Assembly (NCBI RefSeq): GCF_023205015.1
Contig: NZ_CP096258.1
Location: 2,170,001 to 2,234,000 of the forward strand
DNA length: 64,000 bases
Direction of reading: 5' to 3'
Source of the DNA: Providencia rettgeri
GTDB lineage: Bacteria > Pseudomonadota > Gammaproteobacteria > Enterobacterales > Enterobacteriaceae
Shown here: one piece after another, positions 1 through 8,391 of the stretch
How positions within the stretch are numbered: the stretch's first letter is position 1
Layout of the letters: each line of letters begins with the position of its first letter
Program-made: the position numbers and the translations under genes
Notes under the pieces: model-generated
The model's input: only the letters and a program-made list of their open reading frames with translations
Databases searched by the model: none
Told to the model about the DNA's origin: nothing

Positions 1-2
1 CT

Positions 3-1862
3 AACTTGGCGTTAAATACTTTTTACGCCAATTATTCGTTCAAACCTGAGTCCATTGGTTGGATTGACTTTCGATTAGGCTATTGGTTGACAAAAACTAA
101 TTTAAACTCAAATACCGCAGGTGGCCAACCTAGGGAACCAGTGGAAAGGGATTGGAATTATGAATTTGGTCGAGATAAAAATGTAGCTAAAAATCCTGCT
201 ATCAATGGCACCTTAGTTGATGGGATTAAATTAAACCAACTAAACGATCGCTATGGTGTTTCATTATCCAATAAATTTCAAATTACACCTGAATTTAAAG
301 TAACGTTAATGGGGAGCTTAATTGATGAAACTATTGGTAGCCGTGAAGATATCTTTAATTCGGATTCTAGCCCAAAGGGTAACATGTTCCGAGCTATCCC
401 AAGGGAAGGTAAGCGTCAAGAATATAATGGGACTATTCGCTTTGATTGGCAGCCTACTGATTGGTTAAGTCTGAATGCAGGGGCTCAATATATTAGCTAC
501 TGGTCAAGAGATTTATTAAAAGAGAGGCGCATTGCGGCTAAAGATATAAATTATGCACCTTATAGCCATATAACGGCGAGAAATTTCCTATTATCCCGTT
601 TATTAAGCGCTGAAGAATATCAAACAATAAAACAGTATATTGATGATAAAGGGAATACATATAATGATATAAAAGGAAAAAAACATGAGAGAAGAATTTT
701 TATCGAGCAAGCATTAAAAATGAAAAAGGATTCGTTACGTGATGTTGGATTAATAGGGAAAAAGTTAGAATTTAGAATCACAGAAGTTAACCATATAGTG
801 AAATGGAAAGTGGATGAAAATAACCGATTTACAGCCAAAAATAATCCATTTTATAATGGAGAGGTTGATTTAAAAGAAGAAAAAATAGACCCTGTCACCG
901 GTTTAAAAGCCAAAAGATATCTCGTTGACCGCGATATTAATAACACTCAAGATGAAGTGAAGTATTCCAATAAACAAAAATTTAAAGCGCCAAAAAGAAA
1001 TGAAGAATCAGCTTGGGCTCCGGCATTAGGGGCAACAATTTACTTAACAGAGAACGATCGAATATTTGGGCGTTATTTAGAAACCGTTAGGATGCCAAGT
1101 ATCTTTGAAGACACTATTGGTTTTTCGGGGGGAAGAGAGCCGAATTACACACCACCGGTTTATTTGCCAGAACGCAGCCACACGATAGAACTGGGATATG
1201 TGCGTAATTTCCAAGATCTCGTTGCGGCAGAAAATCATGCTGACTTACGCATAAATTACTACAATACAGTAGTCACAAATGCCTTTGATAGGAACGATAG
1301 GTTAGTCTTTACGCAGGTTGATAAACATAACACGGCCGGTTTGGAACTATTGGCACGTTATGATAATGGCTGGGTATTTGGTGACTTAGGGGTAGATTAC
1401 CGCTTAAAAAATGAAGTTTGTGATGAAGTGTCATTGATGGTAATGGATCCCTATAACAAATTTGGTGGCTCAGAGTGTACAACAGCAGGCTTCCCTGGCG
1501 GCTATTTGCGGACTCAATTGCAACCTAAGTACAGCATCCATGCCAACCTAGGTTTGCGCTTCTTAGATGAACGTTTAGAAGTGGGGAGTCGTTTGCGTTA
1601 TCACAGCAAGGCAAAAAATGAAGATGAGGCGGAAATGATGGACAAATACCCGTACCAGTATGCACCATTAAACAATGACCCGATGAGTTGGAATGCCGTG
1701 TTTACCGGTGATGCTTATGTTAATTATCAGTTTAATAAAGACCTATCATTTGAATTATTAGCCACCAATTTATTTGATGAATATTATATAGACCCATTAA
1801 CCCGCAGTATGATGCCTGCACCGGGTAGGACTATACGTTTCAATGTAACAAGTCGCTTCTAA
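3..1862 (+). CDS. TonB-dependent outer-membrane receptor, HasR-like, C-terminal part
   Basis: The frame is open to the left edge of the window, so the start codon and the plug domain lie outside. The visible 619 codons look like a beta-barrel: alternating hydrophobic strands, aromatic residues near strand ends, and a C-terminus LFDEYYIDPLTRSMMPAPGR followed by a final strand ending in Phe, typical of TonB-dependent receptors. The next gene on the same strand encodes a TonB-like protein. A receptor plus its own TonB paralogue is the arrangement of the haem-acquisition genes hasR/hasB, so a haem or haemophore substrate is likely. That is inference from context and C-terminal resemblance; the N-terminal haem-receptor motifs cannot be checked here. 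An unusual charged stretch (about residues 205-285, rich in Lys and Glu) probably forms a large extracellular loop. Confidence 0.8.
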   Translation, partial: NLALNTFYANYSFKPESIGWIDFRLGYWLTKTNLNSNTAGGQPREPVERDWNYEFGRDKNVAKNPAINGTLVDGIKLNQLNDRYGVSLSNKFQITPEFKVTLMGSLIDETIGSREDIFNSDSSPKGNMFRAIPREGKRQEYNGTIRFDWQPTDWLSLNAGAQYISYWSRDLLKERRIAAKDINYAPYSHITARNFLLSRLLSAEEYQTIKQYIDDKGNTYNDIKGKKHERRIFIEQALKMKKDSLRDVGLIGKKLEFRITEVNHIVKWKVDENNRFTAKNNPFYNGEVDLKEEKIDPVTGLKAKRYLVDRDINNTQDEVKYSNKQKFKAPKRNEESAWAPALGATIYLTENDRIFGRYLETVRMPSIFEDTIGFSGGREPNYTPPVYLPERSHTIELGYVRNFQDLVAAENHADLRINYYNTVVTNAFDRNDRLVFTQVDKHNTAGLELLARYDNGWVFGDLGVDYRLKNEVCDEVSLMVMDPYNKFGGSECTTAGFPGGYLRTQLQPKYSIHANLGLRFLDERLEVGSRLRYHSKAKNEDEAEMMDKYPYQYAPLNNDPMSWNAVFTGDAYVNYQFNKDLSFELLATNLFDEYYIDPLTRSMMPAPGRTIRFNVTSRF

Positions 1863-1870
1863 AAGGGATC

Positions 1871-1910
1871 CCCTTCGCTGATGCCGCTGTATTTTGGTAT
1901 TGGCGAAGGG
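1871..1910 (+). other. Intercistronic hairpin between receptor and tonB-like gene
   Basis: An 8-bp perfect stem (CCCTTCGC at 1871-1878 with GCGAAGGG at 1903-1910) encloses a second stem (ATGCC with GGTAT, one G-U pair). No T-run follows, so it is not a standard terminator. It may stabilise the receptor mRNA or damp expression of the downstream gene. Confidence 0.5.
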
Positions 1911-1927
1911 TTGTTAGGGATATTAAA

Positions 1928-2692
1928 ATGATTACTCTACGTTTTAATCTTGCTGTGATGGTTTCTTTATTATTTCATTTCGGCATCGTTTTTTATTGTT
2001 TAAATATAGAGAAAACACGTTCTGCACAAATTTACACACCAATATATGCGGCTATCGTCTCTGTTGCATTGACACAAAATGTAATTGAAAAACAAACAAA
2101 TGACGTCACATTAGATAATAAGCTAGCGGGAGGCTTACTTGCAGAGTCACAACAAAATGAAAATGCTGTAATTAAAGTTGCTAATAAAAAAAATACGCAT
2201 AGTGATGAAAATAAAGTGTCAGAAAAACAAAAAAAAATTATCGAGAAAAAAGAACAAAAACAACCAAATAAAAAAGTGATTAAGCAGAAAGAACAGGAAC
2301 AAAAAAGTGATGATGTAAAACAAGAACAGCGTGTAGGTAAAAACGATAGCCAATCTTATGCAGCAGGCCAAGCGGGAGCACAAAGAACGGCCTCGGTAGG
2401 AAACGCAACAGATTCAAACTACCAAAGTTATATTGACAAATTACGTAGTGAAATTGAACGACATAAACGTTACCCAAGAAAAGCGAGAAATACCAATGTT
2501 CAAGGAACGGTTCTGGTGAATTTTACGCTTACGCCATTGGGGGAGATCACAAAGGTGAGTATTGCAAAGTCTTCTATGCATGTTCAACTGGACGAAGCCG
2601 CGTTAGCTGCAACACTAAAGAGCCGCTCTGTGGGAGTGCCACCGGAAGGTCTAAGAAAACAGCACACGTTGGAAATTAAATTTGAGCTATAA
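1928..2692 (+). CDS. TonB-family energy transducer (HasB-like)
   Basis: A 254-residue protein with one N-terminal membrane segment (about residues 7-25), a long spacer and a C-terminal TonB domain (about 165-254) containing YPRKARNTNVQGTVLVNFTL and DEAALAATLKS. It should couple the inner-membrane ExbB/ExbD proton-driven motor to the outer-membrane receptor encoded just upstream. The periplasmic spacer (about 65-130) is dominated by Lys, Glu and Gln rather than the Pro-rich repeats of housekeeping TonB. The start has a plausible ribosome site (AGGGAT) and lies 66 nt after the receptor stop, so co-transcription is likely. Dedication to the neighbouring receptor is inferred, as known for HasB in Serratia. 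Confidence 0.85.
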   Translation: MITLRFNLAVMVSLLFHFGIVFYCLNIEKTRSAQIYTPIYAAIVSVALTQNVIEKQTNDVTLDNKLAGGLLAESQQNENAVIKVANKKNTHSDENKVSEKQKKIIEKKEQKQPNKKVIKQKEQEQKSDDVKQEQRVGKNDSQSYAAGQAGAQRTASVGNATDSNYQSYIDKLRSEIERHKRYPRKARNTNVQGTVLVNFTLTPLGEITKVSIAKSSMHVQLDEAALAATLKSRSVGVPPEGLRKQHTLEIKFEL

Positions 2693-2738
2693 AGAGATTA
2701 AAAACATAACTCTGATTAATCAGGGTAAATTACGTAGT

Positions 2739-2770
2739 AAAAAGCAAGCCGCCATAATGTATAGCGGCTT
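2739..2770 (-). terminator. Rho-independent terminator of minCDE
   Basis: The stem AAGCCGC (2746-2752) pairs with GCGGCTT (2764-2770). On the minus strand it is followed by GCTTTTTAC, placing a U-tract after minE. It may also slow plus-strand transcription leaving the tonB-like gene. Confidence 0.75.
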
Positions 2771-2779
2771 CTTTGCGAA

Positions 2780-3064
2780 TTATTTTTCTGCTGTCGTGGT
2801 TTTAATTTCATCACCTTCAGGAAGTGTGACATTTAATTCCAAAACAGAAATATCATCGTCTTTTTGTTCAAATTGCAATGACAACATTTCAGGGTCAATT
2901 TGCACATATTTACAGATAACTTGCAAAATATCGCGTTTCATATCAGCAAGATATGGGGGCTCACTATCACCACGGCGACGTTCAGCGACGATGATTTGTA
3001 ATCGCTCTTTTGCGATATTCGCTGTCGTTTTTTTTCTCGACAGAAAGAAATCCAATAAAGCCAT
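2780..3064 (-). CDS. minE: Cell division topological specificity factor MinE
   Basis: A 94-residue protein, close to the usual MinE length (88 in E. coli). The N-terminal anti-MinCD segment (MALLDFFLSRKKTTANIAKE) contains the membrane-binding and MinD-contact helix. The C-terminal topological domain covers about residues 32-85. MinE stimulates MinD ATPase activity and drives the pole-to-pole oscillation that confines Z-ring assembly to midcell. It is the last gene of minC-minD-minE, 3 nt after minD, with a terminator just downstream. Confidence 0.97.
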   Translation of the reverse strand: MALLDFFLSRKKTTANIAKERLQIIVAERRRGDSEPPYLADMKRDILQVICKYVQIDPEMLSLQFEQKDDDISVLELNVTLPEGDEIKTTTAEK

Positions 3065-3067
3065 TAT

Positions 3068-3883
3068 TTACCCCCCAAATAGGCGTTTTAAGAAACCTTT
3101 TTTCTCTTCTTCAATGAAACGGATAGGGCGATCTTCACCTAAAATACGCGCAACACAATCATCATAGGCTTGGCCTGCATCAGATTCTGTATCCAAAATG
3201 ACCGGCTCACCTTGGTTAGAGGAGCGCAGTACAGATTGGTCTTCAGGAATTACACCAATCAAAGGAATACATAGAATTTCCAGAACATCTTCCATGCTTA
3301 GCATATCGCCACGAGTTACACGACCGGGGTTATAGCGTGTTAATAATAAGTGTTCTTTAATTGGCGTATCGCCTTTTTCTGCACGACGTGATTTTGACGC
3401 TAAAATACCTAAAATACGGTCAGAGTCACGAACGGAAGAAACTTCTGGATTGGTTGTAATAATGGCTTCATCAGCAAAATAGAGTGCCATTAAGGCACCA
3501 CTTTCAATGCCGGCAGGGGAATCACAAACAATAAAATCAAAACCAAGGTCGTCACTCAATTCATCAAGAATTTTGCCAACGCCTTCACGCGTTAATGCGT
3601 CTTTATCGCGCGTTTGTGAAGCGGGTAAAATAAATAAATTCTCGGTGCGCTTATCTTTAATTAAAGCCTGATTAAGGGTTGCATCACCTTGAATAACGTT
3701 TACGAAGTCATAGACTACTCGACGTTCACACCCCATGATAAGGTCAAGGTTACGTAGGCCGATATCAAAATCGATCACTACCGTTTTGTTCCCTTTTTGT
3801 GCCAGGCCAGTAGCTATGGCCGCGCTTGAAGTGGTTTTACCAACGCCACCTTTACCTGAAGTCACTACAATTATGCGTGCCAT
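3068..3883 (-). CDS. minD: Septum site-determining ATPase MinD
   Basis: A 271-residue ParA/MinD-family ATPase. The deviant Walker A motif KGGVGKTT lies at residues 11-18, with signature Lys11 and P-loop Lys16. The C-terminal amphipathic helix EEEKKGFLKRLFGG is the membrane-targeting sequence. ATP-bound MinD binds the inner membrane, recruits MinC to block FtsZ polymerisation at the poles, and is released by MinE. Length matches E. coli MinD (270). It lies 23 nt after minC and 3 nt before minE in one operon. Confidence 0.98.
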   Translation of the reverse strand: MARIIVVTSGKGGVGKTTSSAAIATGLAQKGNKTVVIDFDIGLRNLDLIMGCERRVVYDFVNVIQGDATLNQALIKDKRTENLFILPASQTRDKDALTREGVGKILDELSDDLGFDFIVCDSPAGIESGALMALYFADEAIITTNPEVSSVRDSDRILGILASKSRRAEKGDTPIKEHLLLTRYNPGRVTRGDMLSMEDVLEILCIPLIGVIPEDQSVLRSSNQGEPVILDTESDAGQAYDDCVARILGEDRPIRFIEEEKKGFLKRLFGG

Positions 3884-3906
3884 GAATAATTCCTTGTAAA
3901 TAAGGT

Positions 3907-4608
3907 CTAATTTAAATATTCGATGTTAAGTTTATTATCAACTAAACAAAGTTTAGCTGCTTTGGCGAGAAATTCAGCAGGGATTTGATCGCTCAGCCAA
4001 TATTCACCTGCAATTGAGACCAGTTCAGCTTGCAAATGAGTACAATAAATCTGACTTTCAATATCACCAGAGGCTCCAGCTAATGCACGGCCTCGCATCA
4101 CGCCATAAATATGAATATTACCATCTGCTAATAGTTCTGCACCTGCACTAACATTGCTTGTGACGATCAGATCACTATTTGGTGCATAAATACGTTGCCC
4201 AGAACGAACAGGGGTATTGATAATACGAGTTTTACGATATAAAGGTTCAGCCTGAACTGTCGCAGTCTGAGGTTCAGGCTGAATTTCAACAGGCTTTTGA
4301 CTTTTACCTTCATTTAAAATCGGTAAACCCGCATCGTTTACTTTTTTCCGTATCTGTGGGTCAGTACATCCACTGACCCCAACAATACGCAATCCCGCAG
4401 AAATAACAGATTTATGAATACTCTGTAAATCGGCATTTGGGGATAATTCAGCAATGTTAATCACGACAGGGGCATTCTTAAAGAAATCAGGAGCCTGATT
4501 TACTTTATCTTGCAGCGCTTTTTTGATGAGTTTAGGCTCTTCACTGTATAAGTGAATAACTGAAAGAGTAAAACTGCTGCCTTTAAGTTCTATTGGCGAT
4601 TGTGGCAT
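3907..4608 (-). CDS. minC: Septum site-determining protein MinC
   Basis: A 233-residue protein matching E. coli MinC in length and layout. The N-terminal FtsZ-inhibiting domain covers about residues 1-103, then a linker, then a C-terminal beta-helix (about 125-233) that dimerises and binds MinD. The conserved C-domain segments SGQRIYAPNSDLIVTSNVSA and GAELLADGNIHIYGVMRGRA are visible. It is the first gene of the minCDE operon and diverges from ycgL, so the promoter should lie in 4609-4737. Confidence 0.97.
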   Translation of the reverse strand: MPQSPIELKGSSFTLSVIHLYSEEPKLIKKALQDKVNQAPDFFKNAPVVINIAELSPNADLQSIHKSVISAGLRIVGVSGCTDPQIRKKVNDAGLPILNEGKSQKPVEIQPEPQTATVQAEPLYRKTRIINTPVRSGQRIYAPNSDLIVTSNVSAGAELLADGNIHIYGVMRGRALAGASGDIESQIYCTHLQAELVSIAGEYWLSDQIPAEFLAKAAKLCLVDNKLNIEYLN

Positions 4609-4737
4609 CTATCCAGACTCAGCAAATTAAAATTTCCGAAACAATCCTCGGGTGAAGATATTCTGTAAAACAATAGCATGTTATAGTTACTATATACTTC
4701 AAGCAAGCTAATGAACTAAGAAAAAGAGTTAAATATA

Positions 4738-5007
4738 ATGATTTGTGCAATTTATAGAAGCCCTAAGCGTGACCAAACTTATCTTTATATTGAGAAGAAA
4801 GATGATTTTTCACGTGTTCCTGATGAATTATTATCGCAATTTGGAACACCTCAATTCGCCATGCTTATCTCATTAGATAAACGTGAAAAGCTCGCCAATG
4901 CTGACTTGGCAAAGGTTAAATCAGATCTCTTAGAAGTGGGGTATTACTTACAATTCCCACCTCCGGTGGAGGATTTGCTTTCAGAACATAAAGAACTGAA
5001 TAACTAG
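4738..5007 (+). CDS. ycgL: YcgL domain protein
   Basis: An 89-residue member of the small gammaproteobacterial YcgL family, with characteristic segments MICAIYRSPKRDQTYLYIEK near the start and YYLQFPPPVEDLL near the end. No enzymatic function is established for the family. As in many enterobacteria it diverges from minC and opens a run of plus-strand genes ending with ycgN. Confidence 0.92.
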   Translation: MICAIYRSPKRDQTYLYIEKKDDFSRVPDELLSQFGTPQFAMLISLDKREKLANADLAKVKSDLLEVGYYLQFPPPVEDLLSEHKELNN

Positions 5008-5055
5008 AGCAAATTAAGAAAATCCTGAAAAGCAAAGATAGTCTGGAGGAGACGA

Positions 5056-6144
5056 ATGAAACCAACGTTATTATATACATTAGTCGCTGGCTTATTTTTA
5101 ACAAGTTGTTCTGCAACACAGAATGAATCAGTTGTTACTTACCCGATTACCGCAGAACAAAATGCGGCTATAGCCCAAGAAGTCTCTGCTTTAGATAAAG
5201 CATTCCCTATTGAACAACGTGAACCATCACAATTTCCTGCTTATGTGGAATTATTGAAAGAACATGCTATTGCTCAGGGGATTAAACCTGCCACCATTGA
5301 GCGCGCTTTTGCTAATATTCATTTTATTGAGCGTGTTGTGAAAGCAGATAAAGGCCAACCAGAGAAAAGGGCGACGGTTACGTTAGCAAGCTATCTAAAA
5401 AATGTACTCCCACAATCGCGTATCAATGCTGGCTATAACAAATATTTAGAAAATAAACCCACTCTAGATGCTATCAGTGATAAATATGGCGTCCCACCTC
5501 AGTTTATAGTTTCGTTATGGGGATTAGAAAGTGGTTTTGGGCGCTCGCAAGGTAAAGAAGATGTTGTTTCAGCGCTTGCAACACTGTCATTTGAAGGCCG
5601 CAGAGAAGCGCTTTTTAGCAAGCAATTATTAGCTGCACTTGAGATAATGGACAAAGGTTATATTCCAGAAGATCAACAGCTCAAAGGTTCATGGGCTGGC
5701 GCCATGGGCCAAAGCCAATTTATGCCAACCTCTTATTTGTCCTACGCAGCAGATGGTGACGGTGATGGCAAAATGGATATTTGGAATAATAAATCTGATG
5801 TGTTTGCATCCATTGCTAATTATTTATCAACAGAAGGTTGGCAAGCTCAATTACCATGGGGTTACCAAGTTAATTTACCCATAGATTTTAATAAAACGTT
5901 GGAAGGCGTAAAAGCGGAACAAGGGAAATCTGTTCGTGAATGGCAAAAACTAGGCGTTACATTACCTGCATTTGCTCAATTATCTTCAGACGTAAAAACC
6001 TGGGTAGTTATCCCTGATGATCCTGAAGGCAGAGCATTTTTAGTGACTGAAAATTTCCGTACCATTATGCATTGGAACCGCTCATATTATTTTGCATTGA
6101 GTGTATGCATGATGGCAGATGGCATCGCTAATAAAATACAATAA
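5056..6144 (+). CDS. Lytic murein transglycosylase, MltB family lipoprotein
   Basis: A 362-residue predicted outer-membrane lipoprotein. The signal peptide ends in the lipobox LTSC (Cys18). The catalytic domain carries WGLESGFGRSQG, where Glu158 is the expected catalytic acid, and AGAMGQSQFMPTSY, both hallmarks of the MltB family. Such enzymes cleave the MurNAc-GlcNAc bond of peptidoglycan to leave 1,6-anhydroMurNAc ends, aiding wall turnover. A strong ribosome site (GGAGGAG) precedes the ATG. It lies 48 nt after ycgL and 19 nt before ycgM. It is probably not the orthologue of E. coli mltB itself, which has other neighbours. Confidence 0.9.
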   Translation: MKPTLLYTLVAGLFLTSCSATQNESVVTYPITAEQNAAIAQEVSALDKAFPIEQREPSQFPAYVELLKEHAIAQGIKPATIERAFANIHFIERVVKADKGQPEKRATVTLASYLKNVLPQSRINAGYNKYLENKPTLDAISDKYGVPPQFIVSLWGLESGFGRSQGKEDVVSALATLSFEGRREALFSKQLLAALEIMDKGYIPEDQQLKGSWAGAMGQSQFMPTSYLSYAADGDGDGKMDIWNNKSDVFASIANYLSTEGWQAQLPWGYQVNLPIDFNKTLEGVKAEQGKSVREWQKLGVTLPAFAQLSSDVKTWVVIPDDPEGRAFLVTENFRTIMHWNRSYYFALSVCMMADGIANKIQ

Positions 6145-6163
6145 CGATAATAGGAGTACTATT

Positions 6164-6820
6164 ATGTATCAACATCGTGACTGGCAAGGTGCGTTACTTG
6201 ATTTCCCTGCAAATAAAGTTGTTTGTGTTGGTAGTAATTATGCAAAGCATATAAAAGAAATGGGATCTGCTACACCGGAAGAACCTGTTATTTTTATTAA
6301 GCCAGAAACTGCTTTGTGTGATATTACTCAATCCATTGTTATTCCAAAAGATTTTGGCGCTGTTCATCATGAAATTGAGATGGCAATTTTAATTGGTATG
6401 CCATTAAAAAATGCAGATGAAGACCGCGTATCACGTTCTATTGCAGGTTATGCGGTTGCATTAGATTTAACCTTACGTGACTTGCAAGCTAAGTTTAAAA
6501 AAGCAGGTCAGCCATGGGAAAAAAGCAAATCATTTGATGGTTCATGCCCAATTTCTGGTTTTATTCCTGTTAGTAGCCCGAATGACTTACAAAATATTCA
6601 GCTTTCACTGGAAATCAACGGTGAAGTTCGCCAAGAGGGTTCGACGCGTGATATGATCACACCAATTTTACCGCTGATTAGCTACATGTCCCGTTTTTTC
6701 ACACTACGTGCAGGGGATGTCATCTTAACGGGAACACCTGAAGGTGTTGGCCCATTAGTTTCTGGTGATATGCTAAAATTATCAATTAATGATCACTCGC
6801 TGACTACTCGGGTTATTTAA
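6164..6820 (+). CDS. ycgM: Fumarylacetoacetate hydrolase family protein YcgM
   Basis: A 218-residue protein. The start at 6164 is chosen because TAGGAGTACTATT gives a proper ribosome site and the protein then begins MYQHRDWQGALLDFPANK; the upstream in-frame codons overlap the previous gene. Family motifs include FIKPETALCD, the metal-binding HHEIEMAILIG, RDLQ with the following KSFDGSCPISG, and LTGTPEGVGPL. FAH-fold enzymes cleave or decarboxylate beta-diketo acids; the physiological substrate of YcgM is not settled. It lies between the transglycosylase and ycgN, as in related genomes. Confidence 0.92.
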   Translation: MYQHRDWQGALLDFPANKVVCVGSNYAKHIKEMGSATPEEPVIFIKPETALCDITQSIVIPKDFGAVHHEIEMAILIGMPLKNADEDRVSRSIAGYAVALDLTLRDLQAKFKKAGQPWEKSKSFDGSCPISGFIPVSSPNDLQNIQLSLEINGEVRQEGSTRDMITPILPLISYMSRFFTLRAGDVILTGTPEGVGPLVSGDMLKLSINDHSLTTRVI

Positions 6821-6840
6821 ATATAGGATTAATAAGTATT

Positions 6841-7284
6841 ATGTCGCAGTTCTGGCAAGTTAAAACTTTAGATGAAATGACAGATGAAGAATGGGAATCT
6901 CTCTGTGATGGTTGCGGGCAATGCTGCTTGCACAAATTAATGGATGAAGATACCGATGAAATTTATTTTACTAATGTTGCCTGTAATCAGCTAAATTTAA
7001 AAACTTGCCAGTGTAAGCATTATGAAGACCGGTTCAGTTATGAAGCGGATTGTATAAAGCTTAATCGTTATAACTTAGAAACATTTGAATGGTTGCCAAG
7101 CACTTGTGCTTACCGGTTGTTATTAGAAGGAAAATCTCTTCCTGCTTGGCACCCATTAAAAACAGGCTCTAAAGCGGCAATGCATAATGAAGGTGTGTCT
7201 GTTCGCCATATTGCTGTCAGAGAAATTGATGTGGTGGATTGGGAGGAACACATAATGAATAGGCCCATGATAGGAAGAGGCTAG
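6841..7284 (+). CDS. ycgN: YcgN family cysteine-cluster protein (UPF0260)
   Basis: A 147-residue protein with the cysteine-rich motif CDGCGQCC near residues 27-34 and more cysteines downstream (CNQLNLKTCQCKHYEDRF, DCIKLNRYN). This pattern fits the zinc- or iron-chelating YcgN/YkgJ-type proteins; the exact metal and role are unknown. It is the last gene of the ycgL-ycgN group, followed about 70 nt later by a clear terminator. Confidence 0.93.
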   Translation: MSQFWQVKTLDEMTDEEWESLCDGCGQCCLHKLMDEDTDEIYFTNVACNQLNLKTCQCKHYEDRFSYEADCIKLNRYNLETFEWLPSTCAYRLLLEGKSLPAWHPLKTGSKAAMHNEGVSVRHIAVREIDVVDWEEHIMNRPMIGRG

Positions 7285-7356
7285 TAGTAATACCTCAAAT
7301 ATACAGTAAATCATTATGTAAATATCTTTGCCAGCAGTAGGCTTATTTGCCATTTT

Positions 7357-7393
7357 GAATATTGCCATTTTGCCTGCAATATTCTTTTTTTTT
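7357..7393 (+). terminator. Rho-independent terminator after ycgN
   Basis: A 9-bp perfect stem, GAATATTGC (7357-7365) with GCAATATTC (7376-7384), is followed directly by nine T residues (7385-7393). Confidence 0.88.
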
Positions 7394-7757
7394 GAAAAAT
7401 TTAGCCAAGCTACATTGATGATGGTCTATACATTTTAATCGCGGTATCATGCGGTTTTATATGAAAGAAAATAATAATCACATTCAGACTGGGTGTGATT
7501 ATTTGCGTTATTAATAATAATAATTATTTCTAATAAATACTCGATGTTAACCCTCTAATATTAAGTTTCCTGACTTAAAAGTTTGAGTATATGAAAATCC
7601 ATCTTTAAAACTGTCTACCCACTAATTTTTACGCGTTGTAGGTTAAGCTGCAAAGTTTTCATTTAAGAAAATATTATATAATTTGTGACCTCTCATTTTG
7701 CTTTTCTCAAAATACTTGGCTAATCTATTTTGGTAAAAGCGACATAAGGGGATAGAA
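7394..7757. other. AT-rich gap with one inverted repeat
   Basis: No coding region is supported. The only clear structure is a 10-bp inverted repeat, AATAATCACA (7473-7482) with TGTGATTATT (7494-7503), around an 11-nt spacer. It could be a hairpin or a dimeric regulator site; no T-run follows. The promoter of the next small gene should lie at the right end. Confidence 0.4.
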
Positions 7758-7967
7758 ATGAAAACATTTGGGGTGGTGCTCACAATTATTGGTCTCGTTA
7801 CTGCGATTATCTCTTACAATATGGATGTGAGCATTCCTATTGTATATGGGGAGAGTGTGAAAGATACAGGGCTGGCATTTGATAGACAGAATTATATCAT
7901 TGGTAGCTTGCTGGTCGCATTTTTTGGCGTTTTAATTGTCCTATTTGACAATAAGCGACGCAAGTGA
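7758..7967 (+). CDS. Small two-span membrane protein, unknown function
   Basis: A 69-residue protein with two hydrophobic segments (about residues 4-20 and 47-63) separated by a short polar loop and ending in a basic tail (DNKRRK). A ribosome site (AAGGGGAT) sits 8-10 nt before the ATG. I do not recognise the family. It stands alone between long non-coding stretches. Confidence 0.65.
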   Translation: MKTFGVVLTIIGLVTAIISYNMDVSIPIVYGESVKDTGLAFDRQNYIIGSLLVAFFGVLIVLFDNKRRK

Positions 7968-8157
7968 GTTTATTAATACAACCCAGATATTGATAGATAT
8001 AAGCAGAGCATCAATAATTGCTTTTTTAGTGACCGTTACCGATACAATATTGAACACTTAATGCGATATTGTTTCATTTCTGAATGAAATTGAGTTTATA
8101 TTGGTTTCGCTCAATTATAATAAATGATGTTTCAAATTAATCAGAAGAATATCTCTT

Positions 8158-8391
8158 ATGAAGAAAATACTTGTGTTAGCTGGTTTGGTTGTTCTTTCTG
8201 GATGTGTTTCCAATAATACTGAAATGGAGCCAAAGAATGTAGGCATGGCAAATCCCGCATCAGTATATTGTAAGCAAATTGGGGGGGCACTAGAAATTTT
8301 GAATACAGAGGATGGGCAAGTAGGGTACTGTATTTTACCATCAGGCGAAAAAGTAGAGGAATGGGCTCTATACCGGCAGAACAAACACTAG
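8158..8391 (+). CDS. DUF333 lipoprotein (YoaF-like)
   Basis: A 77-residue predicted lipoprotein. The signal peptide MKKILVLAGLVVLSGC ends in the lipobox LSGC (Cys16). The mature part is one DUF333 domain: NPASVYCKQIGGALEI, then GYCILPSGEKVEEWALYR. The two cysteines are conserved in the family, sometimes annotated as putative haemolysin without strong support. It should sit in the cell envelope; its function is unknown. It is monocistronic. Short inverted repeats lie upstream (TTTCATT/AATGAAA at 8072-8089 and AATTGAG/CTCAATT at 8088-8116). Confidence 0.85.
   Translation: MKKILVLAGLVVLSGCVSNNTEMEPKNVGMANPASVYCKQIGGALEILNTEDGQVGYCILPSGEKVEEWALYRQNKH

Noticed and set aside
2682..3167. 161-codon plus-strand frame opposite minE and minD
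   Set aside because: It lies antisense to two certain genes, has no ribosome site and encodes no recognisable protein.
7473..7503. Rho-independent terminator
   Set aside because: A good 10-bp stem but no T-run, and a much better terminator for ycgN exists at 7357-7393.
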